In this document: positions 23,690 to 32,516 of the stretch, in pieces | Position numbering within the stretch: the first letter of the stretch is position 1 | How the letters are laid out: every line of letters begins with the position of its first letter | NCBI RefSeq assembly: GCF_020524005.1 | Contig: NZ_JAIVKK010000004.1 | Location: 372,001-436,000, forward strand | Reading direction: 5' to 3' | DNA length: 64,000 bases | From: Microbulbifer aggregans | Lineage (GTDB): Bacteria; Pseudomonadota; Gammaproteobacteria; Pseudomonadales; Cellvibrionaceae | Notes under the pieces: model-generated | The model's database searches: none | The model's input: only the letters and a program-made list of their open reading frames with translations | Told to the model about the DNA's origin: nothing | Made by a program: the position numbers and the translations under genes

Positions 23690-24836
23690 TCGTGCAAAAA
23701 TCTTCGCGGCTATTATTGGGTTTTGGCTGCCCGCAAGCCTGATCGCTGCAGTACTGCCGGAAGAGCGGGCAGACACCATGTACCACTCCTACAGTGGTGG
23801 TGGCGTGACCATCGATGGCCCCTCGATCCTCGTGCGCAAGAATGTTGGCAACAAGCTTTCGCTATCGGCCAATTACTACGTGGATATGATTTCCGGTGCC
23901 TCTATTGATGTGCAGGCAACCGCGAGTCGCTATTCCGAACAGCGCGATGAGTTTTCGCTGGGGGCGGATTACCTGGTGGATAAAACCACCATGAGCCTGA
24001 ACTACACCAATTCCAGTGAAAGCGATTACCAGGCGGAAACCGTCGGCTTTGGCATCGCACAGGATTTCTTCGGGGATCTCAGTACCCTGTCCATGCGCGT
24101 GAGCTTCGGCAGTGACGATGTCATGCGTAATGGCGACGAGGATTTCCTCGAGCAGGCCGAGCACCGTCGCTACTCGATCGGTTGGAGCCAGATCCTGACC
24201 CAGAAGCTGATTGCGGAACTGAGTGTGGAAACGGTGGCCGACGAGGGCTTCCTGAACAATCCTTACCGCAGTGTGCGCTACCTGGACCCGAATGCGGGCA
24301 GTGGCTTCAGTTACCAGGCGGAGCTCTACCCAACCACCCGCAACAGCGACGCCGTCGCCCTGCGCGCCAAGTATCGCCTGCCGTATCGCGCCGCGGTAAA
24401 AAGCGAATACCGCCGCTACGCGGACAGCTGGGGCATCAGTGCAGACAACCTGGAGCTGCGCTATACCCATCCGCTGGAGCAGGAAAACGTGATTCTCGAG
24501 GGCAAGCTGCGCTTCTACAAGCAGAGCGGGGCGGATTTCTACAGCGACCTTTTCCCCTACCTGAATGCCACCAACTTCCGCGCGCGGGATAAAGAGCTGA
24601 GCGACTTCACCAGTACCGCGATCGGCATAGGCGCCTCCTACCTGCTGCCGGATCGCTGGTCCCTGTTTGATCGTAAGAACACGGTGAATCTCTATTGGGA
24701 CTACGTCATGTTCGACTACGACAACTTCCACGATGTGCGGGTGCACGACGGCGATTCCGCTTACCTCCCGGGCGAGGAGCCGGCCTACAGCTTCAACGCC
24801 CATGTGGTGCGGCTGTTCTGGTCTGTGTGGTTCTGA
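23676..24836 (+). CDS. DUF3570 outer-membrane-type protein with putative flavinylation motif
   Basis: 386 aa. I start at GTG 23676: AGGAGG at 23665-23670 lies 5 nt upstream, the start falls in the last codons of the DUF4266 gene, and it yields signal peptide KIFAAIIGFWLPASLIAAV. DUF3570 features: MYHSYSGGGVTIDGPSILVR near the N-terminus, GFLNNPYRSVRYLDP in the middle, and beta-strand-rich sequence to a terminal Trp-Phe, suggesting a barrel. Residues 70-76 (DMISGAS, DNA 23883-23903) fit the ApbE target motif D-x-x-[ST]-G-A-[ST], which would make Ser76 the FMN site. This is inference. Last gene of the plus arm. Confidence 0.88.
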   Translation: MAAIDRAKIFAAIIGFWLPASLIAAVLPEERADTMYHSYSGGGVTIDGPSILVRKNVGNKLSLSANYYVDMISGASIDVQATASRYSEQRDEFSLGADYLVDKTTMSLNYTNSSESDYQAETVGFGIAQDFFGDLSTLSMRVSFGSDDVMRNGDEDFLEQAEHRRYSIGWSQILTQKLIAELSVETVADEGFLNNPYRSVRYLDPNAGSGFSYQAELYPTTRNSDAVALRAKYRLPYRAAVKSEYRRYADSWGISADNLELRYTHPLEQENVILEGKLRFYKQSGADFYSDLFPYLNATNFRARDKELSDFTSTAIGIGASYLLPDRWSLFDRKNTVNLYWDYVMFDYDNFHDVRVHDGDSAYLPGEEPAYSFNAHVVRLFWSVWF

Positions 24837-25001
24837 AAAACTGATTTACAGGGGCCGCAAAGGCCCCTAAAGTTCGCCCGCATTGCCCGGTGATGCCCGA
24901 CTGCTCTGGCGGCTTTCCCCTCCTGATGCCACCCGGTGCTCACCTGCTGCCATACTCTTTCGGCAGCGTTTCTCCCTGTTTTACCGCTCCCGGTGGACCC
25001 C

Positions 25002-25841
25002 ATGTTCAGCTATCGCCACGCTTTTCACGCCGGCAACTTTGCCGATGTACTCAAACATTTCGTGCAGGTGGAAATAATTTCGCACCTGCAGAAGAAAGAC
25101 GCACCTTTCGACTATATCGATACCCACGCTGGCGCAGGTATGTACCGGCTGCAGTCGGACATGGCGCAGAAAAACCAGGAGTACCTGAACGGGATCGGTA
25201 AATTGCAGGGTAACGACGCTCTGTCGGAACTGGCGCCGTATCTGGCGCTCATCGACGACTTCAACCCGGGCGGCAGGCTGCAAAACTATCCCGGCTCGCC
25301 GATGATCGCCGCCCAGATGCTGCGCCCACAGGACAAAGGCTGGTTATTTGAGCTGCACCCCCGCGACGCCGAACATCTCAGCAAAAACTTTGCCGGCAAC
25401 CGTAATTGCCGTGTGCGCGTGGAGGATGGCTTCAAGGGCCTGAATGGCCTACTGCCAACCCAGTCCCGGCGCGCGCTGGTGCTGATCGACCCGCCCTACG
25501 AGCAGAAAGAAGACTACCAGCGGGTAGTCGCGGCGCTGACCCTGATCCACCGCAAGATGGCCACGGCCACCGTGGCGATCTGGTACCCGGTGGTGGAGCG
25601 CAAGCGCATCGACAGCCTGGAAAAGCAGATCGCGGCCACCGGTATCCGCAAGATCGAACTGTTCGAGCTGGGTATTCGTGCCGAAAGCGAAGGTCACGGC
25701 ATGACTTCCTCCGGCATGATCGTGGTCAACCCACCGTGGACGCTGAAGGAGAAAATGCAGGCGCTGTTGCCGAAGCTGGCGCAGCTGCTAAGCGAGGACG
25801 GTGCGGCGCACTTTCGCTGCGAGACCCTGGCCGGCGAATAA
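25002..25841 (+). CDS. rlmJ: 23S rRNA (adenine(2030)-N6)-methyltransferase RlmJ
   Basis: 279 aa (E. coli RlmJ about 280). Starts MFSYRHAFHAGNFADVLKH, the conserved N-terminus, and carries catalytic motif IV in LVLIDPPYEQKEDY and the SAM-binding half before it. Methylates N6 of A2030 in 23S rRNA. I chose ATG 25002; the frame extends upstream to 24936 but the extra residues are not family sequence. Single gene followed by a bidirectional terminator. Housekeeping, and the last backbone gene but one before the AT-rich island. Confidence 0.96.
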   Translation: MFSYRHAFHAGNFADVLKHFVQVEIISHLQKKDAPFDYIDTHAGAGMYRLQSDMAQKNQEYLNGIGKLQGNDALSELAPYLALIDDFNPGGRLQNYPGSPMIAAQMLRPQDKGWLFELHPRDAEHLSKNFAGNRNCRVRVEDGFKGLNGLLPTQSRRALVLIDPPYEQKEDYQRVVAALTLIHRKMATATVAIWYPVVERKRIDSLEKQIAATGIRKIELFELGIRAESEGHGMTSSGMIVVNPPWTLKEKMQALLPKLAQLLSEDGAAHFRCETLAGE

Positions 25842-25865
25842 TGTTGTCGGTGAACGGATAGATAC

Positions 25866-25894
25866 AAAAAAGCCCGGAAATTCCGGGCTTTTTT
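25866..25894. terminator. Bidirectional intrinsic terminator
   Basis: GC-rich hairpin AGCCCGGAA/TTCCGGGCT centred at 25880, flanked by an A-run before and a T-run after, so it can stop rlmJ (plus) and the convergent gene at 25919 (minus). Confidence 0.93.
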
Positions 25895-25918
25895 ATTGGG
25901 TGGCTAATTGACCTGGAA

Positions 25919-26374
25919 TCAGTCCTTCCAGAACTGCCACCACTTCTTGCTGTGCTCGGCGCGCGCAGCCTGGCCCTGCTCGGAGCCTTTATCCATTTCC
26001 TTGCGCTCCTGCTCAGCCTTCTTGGCCTGCTGCTTTTCCATGCCCTTCAGTTTTTCTTCCGGCATTTCTTCATCGGACTTTTCGTCCTTGGGCAGGCGAG
26101 CCATGCGGTCAACCTTCTTGCCGTCGTGCTTGCCTTCGGCATGCTCGTACTTGGCCTTCTTCTTCTCGGCAAACGCGCGCTTTTCTTCCTCGGTCAGGCG
26201 GTGAGGCTCGGCTTTCGCTTGTGCCTTCTCATGGGCGTGGGCCTTGGCCGCTTCCTGACGGGCTTCAATCTGCTCCGGCGTCGGCTTGTCTTTGCCGGGG
26301 GCTTCGGGCTTGTCGGCCAGGGCCGGCGCAGAAATTACCAGACTGGTCATGGCGGCGATCAGAATCTTGTTCAT
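25919..26374 (-). CDS. Highly charged exported protein, unknown function
   Basis: 151 aa. Start ATG 26374 with AGGAG 6 nt upstream. Signal peptide KILIAAMTSLVISAPALA. The mature protein is almost entirely Lys, Glu, Ala and Gln (for example KDKPTPEQIEARQEAAKAHA) and is predicted as long helix or coiled coil, ending KKWWQFWKD, an amphipathic aromatic tail. No known domain. Such proteins can be periplasmic stress or metal-binding helices. It is the last GC-rich gene before the AT-rich island, which begins within the next 300 bp. Confidence 0.75.
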   Translation of the reverse strand: MNKILIAAMTSLVISAPALADKPEAPGKDKPTPEQIEARQEAAKAHAHEKAQAKAEPHRLTEEEKRAFAEKKKAKYEHAEGKHDGKKVDRMARLPKDEKSDEEMPEEKLKGMEKQQAKKAEQERKEMDKGSEQGQAARAEHSKKWWQFWKD

Positions 26375-26849
26375 GTGGACTCCTGTCGGTGTGTAGTAGT
26401 TGGGGGTAGTTTGCGTGTAGCTACGTGAATTGTTGCTGAACGGATTGCAAGGGCTCTGGGTGACGGTATCACGGCTGCATGACGTGCTGTGTGATATGGC
26501 CAGTAAAAGGTGCGTTTCAATAGATAGAAGTGCAGGGGGGTAGTATGCCAACTTTGGGAGCGAGAAGTTGAAATTGTGATTATTTAAACCCGCTTAGCGC
26601 TAAATGGCTAGATAAGATAACCGCGCTCTAAGCGGGAGGCTGGGGTTTCTAATCTTGCTTGGTTCCTTATAATTTATAGTGGTCTACGACCAGTAGTGGA
26701 GGTTTTATCATCCATTCAGATAATTGATTTCTTGATCAGAAATCAATAGGTTACATTATTATTCTCTGTGCAACCATATAACATAAAGCGCAATCACAAA
26801 AGCTAAATAGCGTTGTGTATTTGTGCCCCATAAAAGAGGTGGATTGAGC
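26375..26849. other. Left boundary of the AT-rich island, no gene
   Basis: No reading frame that I trust. Composition changes from GC-rich to AT-rich at about 26.5 kb. Two hairpins stand out: CCCGCTTAG at 26589-26597 pairing with CTAAGCGGG at 26628-26636, and the palindrome at 26723-26747. A TATAAT hexamer at 26668-26673 may be part of a promoter, though I find no good -35. I looked for a copy of the tRNA-Phe 3' end here, as would mark an attachment site, and saw none. Confidence 0.6.
26723..26747. promoter_or_regulatory. Perfect palindrome overlapping a candidate promoter of the MORC operon
   Basis: ATTGATTTCT and AGAAATCAAT (10 bp each) flank TGATC. The sequence TTGATC (26732-26737) inside it could be a -35, with CATTAT (26754-26759) as -10 at a 16-bp spacing, about 100 bp before the MORC start. 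A dyad on the -35 is the usual layout of a repressor operator. No regulator gene is present in the island. It could instead simply be an mRNA hairpin. Confidence 0.45.
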
Positions 26850-28385
26850 ATGACTAAAGGGGGCATTCCTGATTACGAGGACGTTACTCCTAATCCGGAG
26901 TATCTTATTAAGTCTATTGCTGAGCAGGGTTACAGCCTTGAGTCTGCCGTAGCTGACCTAATTGATAATTCAATCTCTGCCGGGGCTGATCAAGTAGAGA
27001 TTCTGGTAAATATAGAGTCAGAGCCATTTGGTTTGATGCTCGCAGACAATGGCGATGGAATGACAGAAAAAGAGCTGAGAGAAGCTATGCAGTTTCCCAG
27101 TAACTCTCCAGAAGCAGCCAGAAATCGGTCTGATTTAGGCAGGTTTGGCCTTGGGCTGAAAACGGCTTCATTCTCACAGACTAGACGATTTACTGTTCTA
27201 TCCAAAAAGAAGGACGAAAATTCATACCATGCTAGGACATGGGACGTCGATGTCCTAAAGGATAATGGGTGGAAATTAATAATAAATAATGAGCAAGAAA
27301 TAAAAGAAATTCACAAGAAATATATTAACTTATCTGAACAGTATCTAAACGGATTCGAAAATTTTACCCCCAATACAATTGTTTACTGGTCAGGCCTCTA
27401 TAAATACGAACAATATGTCGATGAAAAAAATCGAATAGCAGCTTTAAAAAAAGAAATCACTGAAGTTACCTCTGAGCATCTTGAAATAGTCTTTCATAGA
27501 TTTATGGAAAGAAAAAAAAGATCTCTACAGATCCGGATAAATAATAAAAGGTTATCACCATTCAGCCCGTTTCCAGTTCATGAAAAAGACTTCAGGCCTG
27601 TGGAACCTCTCAAGAGAAGGTTTGGTAATGACGCTATAAAAATTGAGGGGTTTATTCTTCCATCAAGAAGCATAGATGAATCTAAAGAAGCAAATAATAT
27701 ATGGACAACTAACTATAGAAGCCTCATGGGCATGGAGGGTATTTATGTCTATAGGTGTGATAGGGTAATCTTGTTTGGCGGCTGGAATAGGTTGATTAAA
27801 AGTGGTCCAAGACTTCAGCTTGCTAGATTGAGAGTGGACATAGGGAATGGCGCCGATAACGTAATAAATCTAAATGTGTCGAAATCACAGGTAATTATAC
27901 CGCATGACCTTAAAAAAGGTTTTGAAGAATATATAACTGCACTTAAATCTGAAGCTGAAAAAGAATATTTCAACAGAAATATTAAAAGGTTCAATGGTAT
28001 AAAAGATAAAAATAAAGAAGAGATATTCGTTAAAAAGTCATCAAACAAGGGAGTGTTGCTTGAATTTAATGATGAATTTCCGCTTATAAAAGAATTAAAA
28101 ATGGGTCTTGATGGATCTGATTTATCTAAGTTCCTTGTGTTAATGAAAATGATAAACTGCCAAGTAAATAAAATTAGACATATAAATGAAGACAGGACAT
28201 TTAGCGGTATTGCTGAAAATGACGGAATTACTGAAAGCGATATAAAAGCATGTGTTGATGAAATGAGAAATCTTGGTATGAGCAGAAAATCAATAATAAA
28301 GAAAATAACAGAAGAGCTTGGATTTAAAAAAAACTCAATGCCGGATAGCTTAGTGGAGTATATGGGGGGTGGTGATGGAAAGTAA
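26850..28385 (+). CDS. MORC-type GHKL ATPase of a defence/R-M system
   Basis: 511 aa, cytoplasmic. Start ATG 26850 with GAGGTGG upstream (GTG 26823 is possible). GHKL nucleotide site: N-box AVADLIDNSISAGAD (residues 33-47, with Asp36 where MutL has the catalytic Glu, and Asn40), G1 box DNGDGM (66-71), G2 box LGRFGLGLKTASF (96-108). A central S5-like domain and a helical C-terminus with GMSRKSIIKKITEELGFKKN follow. Prokaryotic MORC/MutL-like ATPases linked to a Z1 helicase and a nuclease were predicted by comparative genomics to form DNA-remodelling restriction systems. First gene of a four-gene run, overlapping the next. AT-rich, unlike the backbone. Confidence 0.88.
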   Translation: MTKGGIPDYEDVTPNPEYLIKSIAEQGYSLESAVADLIDNSISAGADQVEILVNIESEPFGLMLADNGDGMTEKELREAMQFPSNSPEAARNRSDLGRFGLGLKTASFSQTRRFTVLSKKKDENSYHARTWDVDVLKDNGWKLIINNEQEIKEIHKKYINLSEQYLNGFENFTPNTIVYWSGLYKYEQYVDEKNRIAALKKEITEVTSEHLEIVFHRFMERKKRSLQIRINNKRLSPFSPFPVHEKDFRPVEPLKRRFGNDAIKIEGFILPSRSIDESKEANNIWTTNYRSLMGMEGIYVYRCDRVILFGGWNRLIKSGPRLQLARLRVDIGNGADNVINLNVSKSQVIIPHDLKKGFEEYITALKSEAEKEYFNRNIKRFNGIKDKNKEEIFVKKSSNKGVLLEFNDEFPLIKELKMGLDGSDLSKFLVLMKMINCQVNKIRHINEDRTFSGIAENDGITESDIKACVDEMRNLGMSRKSIIKKITEELGFKKNSMPDSLVEYMGGGDGK

Positions 28386-31300
28386 TAAGTATGTTGCTCT
28401 TATCAAAAATGCAATCGCGGGTCAGGCAGAACAGAACAAGAAAGACTCAAAAAGTTTAGATTTCTTTGATGACCTGTATAGCAATATCTCGGAAAATATC
28501 AAACAGATAATAAAGCTATTTCATTACCCAGAGGTAGATGACGCCACCTTGAAGGTTTATTTTGAAGTTGCAAAGCGAGAATATTTATCTGTAAACCCGG
28601 TAGATATTGAGCCGTCTAGTGCGCTATCTAAAAATAATAAGGAATCTTGGCTTACGGAAACAAGAGCGGAACTAATAAAATGGAATTACATGGATCGTTA
28701 CCTCCAATATTTAGAAAAAAAAGGTAGAGCAGAACCTGTTATTACCGAAACGGAAACATCTAGTCTGGACATTATGGGGAGACTTGGTGATCCAGAATCA
28801 GCCGACGAATTTTACGTAAAGGGTCTCGTTGTTGGAGAGGTACAGTCAGGCAAGACAGGTAATTTTAATGGGGTAATTAATAGATCCATCGACTGCGGCT
28901 ATAAGTTGATAATCGTTCTTTCAGGGATAATGGAGGACTTAAGGTCACAGACTCAACAAAGAATAGAGTCTGATGTGATTGGCGAAGGAGTAACGGATAT
29001 TGATAATGACTCCGTTGGCAAAAAGGGCGTCGGAAATATCTGTCGATTTGGTCATCTGGGCAGCTCAGCTATTGAACAGGTGGTCTCAATTACCTCGCAC
29101 AAATCTGATTTCAAAAAAGCCCTAGCGGATGCGCATTTTTCTCTTAACAGAATTAATATTCTCGTATGCAAAAAAAATATCAGCGTACTAAGGAATCTTA
29201 TCGTATGGCTCCATGACAATTTAGACCCTGGAAAAAACCAGCATTCCATACCAATGTTGATTTTAGATGATGAGGCAGATAACGCATCATTGAACAATGA
29301 AGGGTATAAGGGTATTGAATACGCCTCAAAAATCAATGGATATATAAGAACATTATTAAATCTTTTTTCTAGAAAAACTTACTTGGGTTACACTGCAACA
29401 CCGTTTGCGAATGTACTTCAGGATAGAAATGAGGCTCATTTGGATGGAATCGAAATCAAATATAAAGATGGCGGAGTAGAAAAAGAGAAAACGCTGACAC
29501 AAGTAGATAACATATTCCCGGACGACTTTATTGTATTGTTGAATTCGCCAAGTAATTATATTGGCGCAAAACAAATATTTGAAACAATCACACCTATAAA
29601 TAATGAAATCGGTGAAAAAATCCCTCTCGTTATACCTGTTGAAGACGCTATAGAGAATTTTCCATCAAGGGTCTTGGATAACGGAGATGGAGATTTGGTT
29701 GGTGTAGAGAATTTTCCCAATAGGGAGGCTTGGAATGAAGTAGTTGGTCCTTATGGAAGTTATTTGGATTTTTCTACTTATCAGGAGTATAGAAAGGAAA
29801 CTCGTTCATGTAAAAAAGAGGATGACTTTCCTAAGCAGCTCCCCACGTCCCTTAAAGAAGCGATTGTATGCTTTATTTTATCTACAGCAGTACGTGAGAG
29901 TAGAAAAAAGCTACTTATAACGTCAAATTTATTTCAGCCGCACAATACAATGCTGATACATGTTTCTCGATTTACTTCATGGCAAAATAAGACTAAAAAA
30001 TTGATAGCCGAGTATGTAAGAGATCTTGAAAACAGGATTGATAATGATCCGGCAACAGGTGAGAGTTCAATTTATTCAGAGTTTGAAAAAATATGGTACA
30101 GGTATTACGCATTCATTATTGAGTCAATCAAGTCATATCTGCCTTATGACTATGTGGATGAATTTCTGATCCCTCTGTCTTTTAATTCATTAAAACCTTA
30201 TTTATCTGGGCTGATACCTAAGTTTGACATTAAAGCAATAAATAGTGTTACAGGGGATAAGCTGGTATATCCTGAGAACAAACCGAAGTACGTTATTGCA
30301 GTAGGCGGGAACAGGCTTTCCAGAGGTTTTACGCTGGAAGGGTTAACCATTAATTATTTTGTACGGTCTACGAATTATTCGGACACATTGTTACAAATGG
30401 GCAGGTGGTTTGGATATCGGCCGGGATTTATTGATTGCTGTAAATTATTTACAACATACGATTCAATTGAGAAGTTTAATAATACAACGAGGTGTATAGA
30501 GGAGCTGGAGACTGAATTTCGTAAAATGGGGAAAAATAAAAAAAGCCCTGAAAATTTTGTTCTTAGAGTTAAAAAGCATCCGGGTGTATTGAAGATTACT
30601 AGACCTTCGATTTTATATAACACGGTAGAAGTTAAATGGTCCTATCAAGATCAGCTGGAAATGACTACTCAATTTCCAGTAGATAAAGAGTCGATTGAGT
30701 CGACTTGGAAAACTTTCAAAGATCTATACGTGCCAAAGTTGAATGCAGGTCGAGTTTCTGATGATTTCATTCTATATAAATCATCACCCTCTGAAATTAT
30801 AGAGCTACTACAGAAGCCAAATAATTTCGAATCAAGTGCGGCTAAGGCAATGATTCAGTTTATTAGGCTGTGTGATGAAAAAAAACTTCTACAGGATTGG
30901 ACAATTGCATTGCGTACAAAAGGCCTAGCTAATACTAAACTAGGTAAAGGCATAGTAAGCGCATCAGAATCCGGGTTAAACCTAGATGTGGGCATGGCAA
31001 TCAGAAGGGGGCCCTCAGATAAGGCTCCAATTGCGGCCAAGAAAAAATTTTTAGACAGCAATGTTTTTATGGCCACAGGAAAGTCTGCAAATATTCTTTC
31101 CTCAAATAAAGACATGAGTTTGCTTTTGACTGACGATCAAATCAAGCAAGCAGAAGACGAATTTAAATCTGAAAAAATTATTGAAATAAAGTCGAAATAC
31201 CCAGGTATTGCCGATGCAGATGCGCAGAAGAAGGTGACAAAGACTTTCCCAGAAAGGATATACCGAGAAAAAATGGGAAGTCACGAGGGTTTGTTAGTGA

Positions 31301-31548
31301 TTTATCTATTCGATTCATATTATTCCTTTAACCAAGAAAAAGGTAAGGAAGTTGGTGAGTTTTCAAAATATGTTAAAGAAAACGATATAGACCTTAATAT
31401 ACCTTTGGTTGGTATGGCTATGGGCTTTCCACCAATTCAGGATGATCCAGGGGGGATATATGTTCAGGGCGATTATAATCTGGAGCTAGATGAGCAAATT
31501 CAGGAAGATCTCTCTTTGGAAGATACATGCCTACCAGTAGAAGAGTGA
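28375..31548 (+). CDS. Z1-domain superfamily 2 helicase/ATPase
   Basis: 1057 aa. Start ATG 28375 behind GGGGGG, overlapping the MORC gene by 11 bp; GTG 28369 and 28372 are alternatives. SF2 motifs: Walker A GEVQSGKT (about 154-161), Walker B DDEAD (298-302), motif III GYTATPFANVL (338-348), then in the Z1 domain RLSRGFTLEG (about 645) and QMGRWFGYR (about 673). Z1 proteins occur with MORC ATPases, PD-(D/E)XK nucleases and DNA methylases. Expected to translocate on or open DNA for the nuclease. The C-terminal 250 residues are not assigned. Confidence 0.92.
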   Translation: MESNKYVALIKNAIAGQAEQNKKDSKSLDFFDDLYSNISENIKQIIKLFHYPEVDDATLKVYFEVAKREYLSVNPVDIEPSSALSKNNKESWLTETRAELIKWNYMDRYLQYLEKKGRAEPVITETETSSLDIMGRLGDPESADEFYVKGLVVGEVQSGKTGNFNGVINRSIDCGYKLIIVLSGIMEDLRSQTQQRIESDVIGEGVTDIDNDSVGKKGVGNICRFGHLGSSAIEQVVSITSHKSDFKKALADAHFSLNRINILVCKKNISVLRNLIVWLHDNLDPGKNQHSIPMLILDDEADNASLNNEGYKGIEYASKINGYIRTLLNLFSRKTYLGYTATPFANVLQDRNEAHLDGIEIKYKDGGVEKEKTLTQVDNIFPDDFIVLLNSPSNYIGAKQIFETITPINNEIGEKIPLVIPVEDAIENFPSRVLDNGDGDLVGVENFPNREAWNEVVGPYGSYLDFSTYQEYRKETRSCKKEDDFPKQLPTSLKEAIVCFILSTAVRESRKKLLITSNLFQPHNTMLIHVSRFTSWQNKTKKLIAEYVRDLENRIDNDPATGESSIYSEFEKIWYRYYAFIIESIKSYLPYDYVDEFLIPLSFNSLKPYLSGLIPKFDIKAINSVTGDKLVYPENKPKYVIAVGGNRLSRGFTLEGLTINYFVRSTNYSDTLLQMGRWFGYRPGFIDCCKLFTTYDSIEKFNNTTRCIEELETEFRKMGKNKKSPENFVLRVKKHPGVLKITRPSILYNTVEVKWSYQDQLEMTTQFPVDKESIESTWKTFKDLYVPKLNAGRVSDDFILYKSSPSEIIELLQKPNNFESSAAKAMIQFIRLCDEKKLLQDWTIALRTKGLANTKLGKGIVSASESGLNLDVGMAIRRGPSDKAPIAAKKKFLDSNVFMATGKSANILSSNKDMSLLLTDDQIKQAEDEFKSEKIIEIKSKYPGIADADAQKKVTKTFPERIYREKMGSHEGLLVIYLFDSYYSFNQEKGKEVGEFSKYVKENDIDLNIPLVGMAMGFPPIQDDPGGIYVQGDYNLELDEQIQEDLSLEDTCLPVEE

Positions 31549-32516
31549 TGAATAGAAAAAAAATTGAAGAGAAATGGACATTGGTTCTAGATGCGGAGCC
31601 AAGTCGGGGGTTCAGGTCACTAATACTTGACCCACGGTGCAAGGCCGAAATTTTCTTGGGTATTAATCAGAAGGCTGAGAGAAGTCTGATGTTGAGGCTA
31701 CCTGATGAATTCAGTCCATATATCAGGCCGGTAAAAAAGGAAAAAATATCGATTGACTACATGGCAGATTCAAGGTTTCTGATACTGGCATTACATGATA
31801 GCCAGTTCAACGATTTGTTCGATGACCTTGTCCTTTCATTTTATAACTCTATTACGAATATTCCCGATCCAGAAGGGCATACAAATGAGTTTTTAAAAAT
31901 ATTTAGCAAGTGGGTGCAGTTATTCGAAGATCAGGTTGGTAATAGATTGTCTAGCTCCGAAGTGCAAGGTCTTTATGGTGAGCTTTGTTTTCTTAAAAGC
32001 AGGATCCTGGAGAAATCTGAAATACATATTGATCACCATTTGGAATCGTGGGTGGGACCTTATGATAGAGGTCACGATTTTATAACTGAGTCTTGCAACT
32101 TTGAGATAAAAACGAAGAGTGCTGACAGCCAAACAGTTACGATTTCAAGCGAGGTTCAGTTAGAGCCAGAGTTGGGGAAAGATCATCATCTTGTTGTTTA
32201 TTCTGTTTTATTTGATTTAGAAAACGGGGGGAGCTTAAGCTCAATTCTGCTTGATATTAGAGGGTTAATTGAATCAAAGCTTGGTGATGTTTCAATTTTA
32301 AGAAAGGCTCTGCAGAAAAAAAGCCTTACCTTTGAAAATGTACGTGATTATGATAATTATCGATTCAGGGTAAAGTCCGTCAGTATTTATGATGCAAGAA
32401 GAAATGAATTTCCATCTATTATAAAGTCGAATATTCCAGAGAATGTATCAAAAGTTAACTACAAACTGAATTTATATGGACTCGATAATTTTGTAGTCGA
32501 GAGAAGGGATTTATAG
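31548..32516 (+). CDS. PD-(D/E)XK nuclease (DUF4420 family)
   Basis: 322 aa. Start ATG 31548 in a TGATG junction with the helicase gene, so translation is coupled. Restriction-fold motifs: Glu145 in GLYGELCFLK, Asp177 in DRGHDFITES, and Glu186-x-Lys188 in FEIKTK. The spacing fits PD-(D/E)XK endonucleases of the DUF4420 type, found in MORC-Z1 operons. Predicted effector nuclease that cuts DNA lacking the cognate methylation. N-terminal 130 residues may provide DNA recognition. The stop shares one base with the next start. Confidence 0.88.
   Translation: MNRKKIEEKWTLVLDAEPSRGFRSLILDPRCKAEIFLGINQKAERSLMLRLPDEFSPYIRPVKKEKISIDYMADSRFLILALHDSQFNDLFDDLVLSFYNSITNIPDPEGHTNEFLKIFSKWVQLFEDQVGNRLSSSEVQGLYGELCFLKSRILEKSEIHIDHHLESWVGPYDRGHDFITESCNFEIKTKSADSQTVTISSEVQLEPELGKDHHLVVYSVLFDLENGGSLSSILLDIRGLIESKLGDVSILRKALQKKSLTFENVRDYDNYRFRVKSVSIYDARRNEFPSIIKSNIPENVSKVNYKLNLYGLDNFVVERRDL

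Noticed and set aside
26375..26849. Left attachment site (copy of the tRNA-Phe 3' end)
   Set aside because: I compared the 3' half of the tRNA with this region by eye and found no repeat of useful length.
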